Shown one piece after another: positions 51,290 through 64,000 of a stretch of 64,000 bases of DNA. Numbering within the stretch: the first letter of the stretch is position 1; each line of letters starts with the position of its first letter. Source of the stretch: Ascaris suum (taxonomy: Eukaryota; Nematoda; Chromadorea; Rhabditida; Ascarididae); contig CM024171.1 in NCBI GenBank assembly GCA_013433145.1, positions 5,842,565 through 5,906,564 on the forward strand. The letters run 5' to 3'. A program made the position numbers and the translations under genes. Below the pieces are notes generated by a model. That model had not been told where the DNA came from. It searched no databases and saw only the letters and a program-made list of their open reading frames with translations.

Positions 51290-51312
51290 TGCCGATGTCT
51301 GCAAAAAAAAAC
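51287..51312 (-). promoter_or_regulatory. Likely spliced-leader acceptor of the CHK2 gene
   Basis: On the minus strand a run of T followed by GCAG ends at 51299, then nine bases (ACATCGGCA), then ATG at 51289. In nematodes, a strong acceptor with no upstream donor exon, placed within about 10 nt of the start codon, is the usual mark of spliced-leader trans-splicing. A cis-spliced 5' UTR exon cannot be excluded. Confidence 0.6.
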
Positions 51313-52377
51313 GCATATCCAACCATGATGCGAAAAACAACGTGACGTATGCATGCTGAAATGAACGAATAGTGTCACTACTAGAGAACTGCCTCACTCT
51401 CTTCACAGTCTTTAAATCGCATCCACTCTTCATGAGCGGACGTTTAGAGTCAAACGCTCCTTTTCAGCTAACCCTTAGAAGCCGCTCATAAGAGTCGGCA
51501 ATGTGCACTCAGCGCTACCATTTATGACGGTGATATTTTTAGAGCCATGTCAGAACAGCCATAAGAAGCTTGCTGATAATCCAACGAAGGAACGAGGTGG
51601 AAGTGTGGGGGGAGGAGGGGGGGGGGGGGGAGGGGGTAGAGATAGGCAATTCTCCCGTAGCATCGAAACAGCTGTTGTTTCAAAACGTCTAAATTAAGTT
51701 TTAAACTATATCGAATTAAGGAGCTCATTCTGAAACATTTTTCACTTCGTCGAGACAAACCTCGAAAACAACTAAAATGACGGAAACGATTTCAGTAACG
51801 GGTGAAGAGAACGCCGAAAACATTTTCCCTTCGTTAGAAGGCAAAACACCGTCGAAATTCGTTAGAGCTTTAAACAGGCGACTGCCTTCTATCGTCAACC
51901 CGCCTCCTCCCTCTCTCAAATTTCACACAACAACGTCCCTTCATGTCACTTTCTAGACCTTTCCCTTCCCTTGCACCCCACTGCTTATTCTGTAATTTCA
52001 GGACGCTACAAACTACAGTCCAGAAATTGCTCACCTTTTATAACGGAAAAAAATTGCGACAAAGAACCCCGCCTTGTGGGATCGAAATGCAACCCTCCCC
52101 GTGTTGCAATAAATCACTAAAATTTCAAGTCCTCTCCCCCTCCTCCGTCCCCCCCCGCATCTCGCCCCCCCCCCAATGCTCCGCTCCTAGCCCAACATCA
52201 CTAACATGCTCACATTGCACGATATGAAACCGGCCACGACTTTGGCTACGAATTTCCCACTTTTTCGCTATTTGCGCATATTTCACTCTATTACAGCACA
52301 ATATCAGTCAACGCATAATAGTTCAATAATAAGCAAAAAAAAAGAACACATTCCTTCATGAAGAAACGCATTTCGCC
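51313..52377. other. Intergenic region upstream of CHK2
   Basis: No exon recognised. It contains a G-rich tract at 51606-51637 and a C-rich stretch at about 52137-52190. It separates the CHK2 start from the minus-strand candidate exon ending at 52378. Confidence 0.4.
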
Positions 52378-52578
52378 TTATTGTCTTGTCCATGGAAATA
52401 TTCCATTAGCCAGATGTGACTGACACTGGAGGAGTAGGATCTGAAGAGCTGGTGCAGGAAGCACCACAGCTGAATAGATAAACAGTGGTTCCACCTTGTT
52501 CATAGAAGATAGCATAAACACGTGCTGGTGCTCGGTTACCAGTGGAATATGCCAGTAATCCAATGCAGCAAGGTCACT
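52378..52578 (-). CDS. Candidate terminal exon, product unknown
   Basis: An acceptor (GCATTCAG) lies just above 52578 on the minus strand, followed by a 66-codon frame to TAA at 52378-52380. The translation starts SDLAALDYWHIP and has a hydrophobic end (LPAPALQILLLQC). A second minus-strand frame is also open here (52573 down to a stop at 52406), with smooth codon use and a Ser/Thr/Pro-rich end, so the true frame is not certain. It could be the last exon of the gene described at 53.9-55.4 kb, or part of another gene. Confidence 0.35.
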   Translation of the reverse strand, partial: SDLAALDYWHIPLVTEHQHVFMLSSMNKVEPLFIYSAVVLPAPALQILLLQCQSHLANGIFPWTRQ

Positions 52579-53891
52579 CTGAATGCTTATACCAACCGGG
52601 TACACGATTTTGAATGCAATGCTCCTATCCCTATTTCTTCCCTTATCTTCCCCCTTCCTTCCCCCGCCCCCCGCCGAGCAGCGCAACACTGGAACGGCTT
52701 AGGACATGAACTATCTTCTATAAAATAAACAACAGGCTTTAATCATTATAGTTAAACGAGATGGTGAGGAGTCATGAGAGGTCAAAGAGGGCCCTACGAG
52801 GATTCATATGGAATGAGGTGATCCTAAACAGGTTCATTTCATGTGGATTATAGCGGCAATGCACTGTATCTTTCACGGAGGCCACCTCAGAAGTGAAACG
52901 TCTTAACCACTAAAAGGTTTAGATATGCTTCAAACTTAGAACATAAATGAACACTAACATAAAAGGCAAAAAGATGCAATAACCAAAATAACAAAAAACA
53001 GTCACACTTGCATTCAGCACAGATTTTTTGTATTTGGTAGAATGGTCGGTGAAGTAATATCTGCGAGGGGGGCTGAGAAGTGAAGTGGGTTTACTTCAAC
53101 GCTCACTGAGAAGTGGTGAAATTATGGAATGGTCAGAAGAGGAAAAAATGATATGGAAGTGAGGCGGTGAAAGATTTGGATCGTGGCGCTTTGTCAATTT
53201 GTTGTCCGCTGCTCTCACAGCACGACTACATGCTAAGAGTACAAGCAAGTCGGCAATTTTATATTCTCAAGTACGGAAGCAATTTCTTTCACCTTTGGTC
53301 GAATGTCAATTCGGCATTTGGCGACTAAACTCTTTTTAACTCCTTCTCCTCCGATTATTCCAACAAAATCGCTCTTAACTATTTGATGCACTTTCAACAC
53401 AACATCTAGCTTTTTATTTCTTATCTCTTTGTTGTATGGTGTTGTCACAATTGTTCCTCACTTCATTGCGAATTGTACTATTATCATTGGTGCACTTATG
53501 ATGGACTAACATCGTCATCCCTATAATTGACGACTATAATAATCCTTCCCCCTTAACCTTTAGCTAAACTCCTCATTCCTTCTGCCTCAGTCACTCATTG
53601 TTTTCCTTATCACCTGCTTGATTGAGACGAAACCATGTGATCGTTTTTTATTGACAATAGCAGTATCCGAATGTTCCACAGATACTCCCTAATTGTCGGT
53701 TGAAAGACGATGAACTCGTCTCAACATAGCCGTCTATATGCAAGGAAGGGTACGATGGTTTTCTTGTGAAACTTCCCTACACTGAAATTTCCTTCTACCT
53801 TCTGACTGTGGATTTACTTTCACGAAACTGCCAAAAAAACTCCCCTCTTTGCAGACCCCCTAACTGGGTATTGCGTGCATGGTGGGGAAAC

Positions 53892-54066
53892 TGAGAGCTT
53901 GACAGAGTCTACAAAGTATCTCTCGTCGGCTATTCCGGCCTCGTTCCAGGTAGTCTGGCGTTCCATCAGCTGAGAGAACACAAACCACAAATTTTGGAAA
54001 GCTTATTGCTTTTCCATCCACATCTCTATTAAATGTCATATGCATCGTCTTTCTCTCGTCAAGGTT
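53892..54066 (-). CDS. Candidate internal exon, product unknown
   Basis: After an in-frame TAG that can serve as an acceptor end (CAGTAG|AAC at 54066), the minus strand reads NLDERKTMHMTFNRDVDGKA and on through a hydrophobic strand (FPKFVVCVLSADG) and a charged segment (LERGRNSRREI). Possible donors all leave phase 1, for example at 53892. Composition and codon use are protein-like. It probably belongs with the upstream exons at 54.2-55.4 kb, but the junction was not resolved. Confidence 0.35.
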
Positions 54067-54240
54067 CTACTGTTGTTGTGTCTTGTAATCAATCTTTGAA
54101 GTCTGCCCGATATTGCTTGTCGGAGATAATTTTGTTTCAGCGGATTATGCCTCGAAGTGACCAATAAAAGAATCGTTATTCGAGGTTCAGAAATCATTTC
54201 GCATACACCTTTGAGGTAGGCCTAAGGCAGCCAGCCATTC

Positions 54241-55392
54241 TCACTCGACACTTTTACTGCGTCGACCACAATACTTTGTGGGGCAGAGCCTAGTAACCGC
54301 TGCCTTTCTATTTTTGTGCATTTTTATCTTAATGCCTCGAGGTGGGAAAACATAGTGAGCAAGACTTGCACTGGGGAAAAATGGACGGGAAACTTCCGAG
54401 CGCAAACCGATGCCTTTCGAGTCTATGAACACTCTACTTGGCTGTCGCTTGTATTGCGGGCAAGAACAAGACGTTGAGAACGTACAAGACAACTGCTTTG
54501 ATCCTGTTCCGGATACCATGTGGAGTTCAACACTAACATTTTTGTTGTTTGAGACGCAATATCTTATTTGCAACGGCGCTTTCTAGCAGGTTTCATTGCA
54601 GTTGAAAAAAGTGAGCTGTTGCGCAGTCTTCCGTGTTCGCCTCTCAGTACGCCTCCAATCAGCTCCTATGTTTCGGAAAAATGATTTCACGTATTACTCA
54701 CTAATGTTACATAACTAACTAGTTCATAACATCTGAAATACCCATATGAAGCTTCGATAATGAGTTGAAGGGGAATCACGCGATCCAGGACGTTCTCGAA
54801 ACAAGTGGGGATGAGGGAAAAGCGCTGTGGAATCAGAATACTAATTTTTCCTCATCGGAAAGACAACCGACGGAGTTTATAGGGAGGCTGTCTGATTCAG
54901 AGCCTCGAAAGAACTGATGACTACTTCATTCCAACCATGCCAAAAGAATGTTTGATTCCACCTCGAATTTCTCAGTGACTGAGACGCCTTTATCATCAAA
55001 TAGGTCTGTTTGTACTTTGCGCGAACTTTGCAATTTTCGAGTAGGTGATGTTTGCGATCCACTTATTCACATTAAATCATCCTTTCTGCCTTTCCCCGCC
55101 TTTCTTTGCAATATCAGACCGCAGCATAAAAAATAGCAGTGAGGGGATTAGCGTTGTTTGTGGGGATTAATGGAAGCAGAGTTGTAAGTGTCACACCTGT
55201 AAAACTCCCAAATGACGGCAGTAAGTGTGGTGTGGACAGGTTTATAGCTAAATTTAAATGTGATCTGTGGTATAATTAGACTACGAAGTGATTTAAGGAA
55301 TAAGGGCAACAGCTTAGCAACATCTAGCCACCCCGAAATGTTATTGCTAGAATTGATTTGTGGGAAACGCTGTGTATCTTCTGATAAGAACA
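54241..55392 (-). CDS. Unrecognised multi-exon gene between H2B and CHK2
   Basis: Five minus-strand exons join in matching phase: 55392-55197, 55061-54962, 54913-54872, 54824-54702 and one starting at 54582 (open to 54241). Splice support is an acceptor CTCAG and donor ACAG|GTGTGA for the first, a 47-nt intron ending TTCCACAG before the fourth, and a GTGAGT donor at 54701 after it. The joined product has a hydrophobic helical stretch (WLDVAKLLPLFLKSL), a Ser/Thr/Lys-rich linker (SQTSPTRKLQSSRK), an acidic segment (DLFDDKG), beta-like strands (LQLIIEASYGYFRCY) and a Cys-rich patch (CSCPQ). I do not recognise the family. The 5' end is unresolved; an open frame at 55613-55449 without an ATG may be an earlier exon. 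The 3' end may continue to 53.9 or 52.4 kb. The gene runs the same way as H2B and CHK2 and could share an operon with one of them. Confidence 0.45.
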
Positions 55393-55715
55393 CTGAGGTC
55401 AGATATATTTATATGAGTATATTTATATGGTAAATGAAACAATGAACATCATGTACACAGGAGCAGGGCAAACCTTAGACGGCCGAGGCACCTCCACAGC
55501 GACGGACCGCAACCAAAAATCGCGTTTAAAGGTCCATTTGCGACAGTGAATTTCTCCGTCTCAATTCTGTGCTCTTCCCCAAACAGCACCACACAGCAAC
55601 ACCTATTCCGCTTTCACGATGGTGAACACACCCGTCAAGAACACCTTTAAGATATGAACCGAAGAGACTGATGAGTACGAAAAAGCAATATTGCATAGTC
55701 CAACATGAAGAGAAA

Positions 55716-57779
<2,064 letters not shown>

Positions 57780-57870
57780 GACCACAACTTCCCCTTCGTA
57801 GAATCACGTTGGAGCACGACCGAACGCAACAAAAATTCCCGACACTTGCGAATATTGAACATGATTTTCG

Positions 57871-57940
57871 ACTATTTATAGCGTCAGCTGAGCGTCGCGA
57901 GCGGGCGGTCGAGATGCGCTCAGCTGGCACTATAAATAAG
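57871..57940. promoter_or_regulatory. Bidirectional H2A/H2B promoter
   Basis: A 24-bp inverted repeat (57871-57894 and 57917-57940) flanks a GC-rich 22-bp centre. Each arm pairs a TATA box (CTATAAATA reading outward) with a CAGCTGAGCG-type element. The right TATA box (57930-57939) points to H2A, whose ATG is at 58011. The left one (57872-57880, minus strand) points to H2B, whose ATG is at 57779. The symmetry and distances fit one shared promoter driving both histones. The factor that binds the CAGCTG element is unknown. Confidence 0.75.
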
Positions 57941-58010
57941 CGATATCGATTTTCAGTCGTCGCATTTCTGTTGGTTGGAGCGAGTTGTGCGGTTGTAGGT
58001 GGAGGTGGAA

Positions 58011-59949
<1,939 letters not shown>

Positions 59950-60105
59950 CGTGGATGTGATGGTATTTGCTGATGTGGACAGTGTTCCATTCTTTCATTC
60001 TATGGTGTATATACGGTCCAACAATGCTAATTTTGTTGTGTTCTTCATTTTTCAACTATTGAACGTTTCCATGTCATTAATTTTACAGCAGTTAATGCGC
60101 ATTTG

Positions 60106-60111
60106 AATAAA
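60106..60111 (+). terminator. Polyadenylation signal of H2A
   Basis: AATAAA 157 bp after the H2A stop codon. This is the nearest canonical signal, and no histone stem-loop was seen before it. Confidence 0.5.
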
Positions 60112-61746
60112 TAATATTGCGAAATGGGTGGACATTCGATAGTTATGGTATGTACCAAGGCGAGATTGGTATATACCTCGACGGTAATATGCGAAGTAAA
60201 TATGTTCGTCGTTGTTGGTATGTCATCTAAAGGTTTCCTGAATTGGGCAAGCATGAGTCGGTGGGCCATCAAGATTTGCTGAATTTTTTGCCTCAACACC
60301 AACAAAGAGTATGTCTCGCATGTGAAAACGGCACTTTGCTATGAAACAAGAAGAGATATGTATGTTCAGCGGGCGTGGATTGCTAGTCGTGAACTTGTTC
60401 ATACTTTGGACTGTTGTCGGAATGGCAATCGGAATTCCTTCCTATGATTTGAGGTTGTAATGAGTTCCACGAACTTGAAGCACCAGGTTTCTCTTCTTGC
60501 TCACCTTTAAGTGGGGATTGGTGAGGATTGAGCGGCATTGTACTTCCACTGTGAATCTGGAAATATTTGTAAAAGAGGTGAGGTGTCTGTATTCTAATAG
60601 CAGTGTTACGTGCGTTGACAGGAACCTCACCGCCGAATCTTAAAAGTGCTTGAGGGTGAAATTGCGGTTGTTGAGGTCAGTTCAATATATGGGAGACCTG
60701 ACTAGACGCGACTGCTTGAACTCCGTCTTAGAGGAAGAGAAGGAGAGAATCTATATTCCGATTCATCTGAAAGCTGCGATGGCGTTGTGCAGGTGTCCTC
60801 ACTTTGATATTGCGAGCTTTAATTCGTGTTGTCTGCGCACAAAGCTCGAATGACCAATGCCACGACGCAGGCTCATTCCAATGCCTCTGCTTCAAACTGT
60901 CACTGATCCGAGAATGAAGTACGTAAAATGCTGCGTTTTTAGAAATTCGCGTGGTTTGGTTGGGTTGAGATTCCGTGCTATTCAGCTGTTATCGATTTTG
61001 TAGGACTTGAAGCGAATGTCGGAGTACGATTGTTTTTTTTGGTTCTTCAGCAATTGCATCTTGCGCAGAAGTAGTGAAATAATGTGAGGGGTTGAAGGTG
61101 GTTACGGTGAATTTGCGTGGTGGTATAGAAGTACGAGATATAAGTGGGGAAGTGGTTCGACTCCAGCACGTTAGCGGGGAGTTGCGTCATTGAGTTTTCT
61201 TGCTGAACTGAAGGGAGTTCGCGACAATGTTCTTGAGCTTTTACGAATTAATATAAAGTCGTTTGCATGTCCATTTTATTTCGATTACAAAAGCAACTTT
61301 TAATTGCAGCTGACTTGCCCTGAGGAACTTTCGTTTGAATAGTTTGTTGGGGTGAGTAGGTGTCATCACAGATGTCAAATGCTGAAAGACTTCTGACCCG
61401 GCTTGTTTTTTCTTCAGACGTCTTGGACGCTTATTTTATGAAAATGTAGGTGCAAAGGTAAAACAGTTACCGTTTGAGATAAAATTAGCCTTCAACTCAT
61501 TTTTAGGCGAATAGCAAGAAAGATAGGTGAATAACGAGGTAGGATTCCCATTGTTAGTTGCTAAGTTGCTTGCCGAATGGCCAGCCACGGGTTCGACGAT
61601 ATTCCCACGAATATTCCAATAGTCGTCATATCCGTGTATAAACAAGCCACTAGTTTCGGGTTTTTTAAATTTAATTTGTGTGTATTGTTTAATTTTTGAG
61701 TTCATATTAGGTTTTTTTGTAGTGTACGGCTTGGTAGTTCAGTACT
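60112..61746. other. Intergenic region between H2A and DPH1
   Basis: The plus strand is rich in G and T. An open frame at 60650-60853 (+) has moderate coding character but no splice or family support. Just before DPH1 lie acceptor-like sites TTTTTTTGTAG (ends 61722) and GTTCAG (ends 61742), four bases before the ATG, which could take a spliced leader. Confidence 0.4.
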
Positions 61747-64000
61747 ATGAGCCGTGGGGTCGCACAACGGCAACAGATCGATGAAATATCGAATGATGAA
61801 TGTCTTCAACGAGATTTGCAAATTGTGAGTATTTATTTACATTCACCTAATAAATATGCAAAATGATGCTTTTAGTTGATATGCAAATTAATTCGTTGGT
61901 TTATGTTATTGATTAAGAGGTGTAGAATTGTGTTCTTTTAACGAAAATAAAATATCTTTAGCTATATTATCATCGTTGAATGTAAGAATGAAATATATCT
62001 CTAAATGCAATCGTATGTGAAAAAATGCAGGTGTTATTTTCTGTTTTTTTTTTTTTTTTTTTGCACCGGGAATAAATGGATGTTGATCTAAATGAAACTT
62101 CTGGAAATTATTTTACTTTTTCAATCGTATCGCTTTTTTTTCAGCTGCCTTCAAACTACAACTTCGAAATACCGAAAACAATATGGAAAATTAGAACAGC
62201 AAAAAGCAAATGCGGTAGGTTTGTGTCGTTTCTTTCGTTAGAATATTCCATTTCATTAGTTACTTCGATGGCTTTTGCTGTAAACATCTAAAGCAATAAG
62301 AGGTGATTTTAATTCATAAAAACTGTCGCTTATTTTGACGAATATGAAATATTTTTTCTGCGATTATTTTTTAATTCGCTAATTTTGATAGTGATATGAG
62401 ACTGTGTGAAGTATGAATGGCAGTGCTGAACGTGAGGCATAATTTAATGTGTAGAAGCTTTTTTGAACAGAATTATTCGAGTAGATTAGCAGCTTTTTTT
62501 TTCATTTGGACTGTTTTCGAATGTTTTTAATAAGTTTGTGCCCAAAGGCAATTTTTGCTTGAAATTTTCGTTAATTTTCAACTCCACCATCAGTGAGCAT
62601 AATCAAGCGCGAAACAGAGACAGCCAGCAACTATCGTCATTCTCTGCAGGTTTGAACAATGTCGTGAAATAAAAGAATGTGGGAGGAGGAAGAGGAGGAT
62701 GAGGAGGATTTAGCGAAATGAGGGAAAATAGAAGAGGGAAAATTTAAGCAGAAATGAAATGAAATCGCTGCATTCTTGTCTTTCTCTCTTCTTGTGAAAA
62801 TTTTCTGGCGAGGCCGTTCACGTTATCAGTTTCATTGTTAGAAATGCTGTTATAGCTTTCACTGTAGCTCATTACTTGAACAGTAAATTTTATTGTTTAG
62901 TTGCGTTACAATTCCCTGAAGGCCTACTTCTTTATTCATGCATAATCGCTGATATTCTGGAAAAGTACACGGATTGCAAAACAATTATCATGGGTGATGT
63001 TGCCTATGGTGCGTGCTGTGTCGACGATTATACTGCTCGAGCTTTGGGTGCGTCCTTTTTGAAGCTTGAGTTCATTTGGTAACCGCTAAGAGTTTTTGCA
63101 CTTTTTTTATAGGAAGGGTAGTATTCGTTGTTCAATTTTCTACTGCAGCGTGGATATTGCCATGGATGGAGCCAAATCGTAGCATTCTAGTTGATGTCTT
63201 ACAATATTTTTATTCGTTTATCTCAATATTGCTATCGAACGGGGATTAGAAATATAGAGCTTGGTGGTAATGACAGTTATTTGAGTTCCTATTTCGAGTG
63301 ATAGGATTATCGGTCCACTTTTCTCATTGTTTCCTGAGCAGATATTTCTCTCTTCAGATGTTTCTGTCCCATAAAAATGGCCATTCGACTAAGAATACAT
63401 TTACAGTACTTTAAAATTGAAGTTGTCAAAAATTGTATGACAGGTATTTCGTTGCTAATGCTGCTGGAGTTCCTTACTGGTGTAGAGGTCTGGATTGGGG
63501 AGAGCAGTTTTTATATTCGAACGCAACCAACCTAACAATATTGGCGGTGATAGAATTGATGCATTTACAGGTTGTGATCTGCTCGTTCATTACGGACATA
63601 GCTGTTTAGTGCCGATTCAAGATACCGAAGGTATCGCGATGCTTTACGTATTCGTCAATATTGATATAAATTTGAGTGATTTCATCGACGCAGTGAAAGT
63701 GAATTTCAAAAAAGAGAATAAATTGGCCCTCGTAAGCACAATACAGTTCGTTGCCTCTCTACAGGTATCATTTGTATCGATTGCTTTGTCGCTTAATTAC
63801 CTGCAATATTGCTCAGTGATAATTGATTTTAGTGTTAAATTGAGTGCACAGCATTCTCGATTTTGTCGCATTTGCAAATAAGAATGCAATTCGTTGCTAT
63901 GTTTTCTTTTACTTTCTTCCACTCAAATTGCAAACTTAGCTAAAATTGTGCAACGTGATTGCTGTTATAACAAAATTTGAAAGGTGATCGTTGCGACGTT
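61747..64000 (+). CDS. dph-1: Diphthamide biosynthesis protein DPH1, 5' part
   Basis: DPH1 works with DPH2 as a radical-SAM iron-sulfur enzyme. It moves the 3-amino-3-carboxypropyl group from S-adenosylmethionine onto a histidine of elongation factor eEF2, the first step of diphthamide synthesis in the cytosol. Visible exons are 61747-61824, 62145-62214, 62901-63047 and 63571-63764, with phases 0, 1, 1 and 0 at their ends. The roughly 163 residues read [10 protein letters not shown], then [71 protein letters not shown] and [14 protein letters not shown], matching the DPH1 N-terminal half closely. The YGACCVDD segment carries the first cluster-binding cysteine. The gene continues past the window edge, so the remaining cysteines and the C-terminal half are not seen. 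The sequence after 63764 looks like intron. I found no frame break. Confidence 0.95.

Noticed and set aside
53233..53448. A 71-codon minus-strand frame with a GGEGVKKSL stretch resembling a P-loop
   Set aside because: It lacks a true GxxxxGK[ST] pattern, is A-rich, and has no good acceptor or donor.
63444..63560. A possible extra DPH1 exon
   Set aside because: The conserved DPH1 protein runs directly from ARALG to CDLLVHYG across 63047/63571 in matching phase, so this is intron.

Overview
This 64 kb window looks like nuclear DNA of a nematode. It is AT-rich, its genes are split by introns with TTTCAG/TTGCAG-type acceptors and GTAAGT/GTGAGT donors, and the H2A protein is very close to nematode H2A. 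The CHK2 gene also opens with a pyrimidine-rich acceptor 9 nt before its ATG, as expected for spliced-leader trans-splicing. The species cannot be told from the sequence.

Layout. Bases 1 to about 43,000 are gene-poor. They hold degenerate minisatellites (2.42-3.12, 7.3, 13.6-13.88 and 37.7 kb), microsatellites ((TTA)n at 24.64 kb, (AT)n at 28.6 and 42.96 kb), a 72-bp palindrome, a repeated pair of about 85 bp, and a likely retroposon tail at 9.0 kb. Few coding-like islands appear there; the best is a minus-strand terminal exon at 15.5-15.8 kb.

Bases 43.4-64 kb are gene-dense. In order: a ten-exon minus-strand CHK2 checkpoint kinase (SQ/TQ cluster, FHA domain, kinase domain; 481 aa); an unrecognised minus-strand multi-exon gene or genes at 52.4-55.4 kb; a four-exon H2B gene (minus) and a three-exon H2A gene (plus), head to head across 231 bp; and the 5' part of DPH1 (plus), which runs off the right edge. 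The H2A/H2B spacer carries an inverted repeat with a TATA box facing each way, so it looks like one bidirectional promoter.

How the genes work together. H2A and H2B form the histone dimer and appear to be co-regulated from the shared promoter. CHK2 acts in the DNA-damage and meiotic checkpoint, and DPH1 starts diphthamide synthesis on eEF2. Their adjacency to the histones is not known to be functional. All exon models were read by eye from reading frame, phase and splice consensus. Phases agree at every junction of the four recognised genes.
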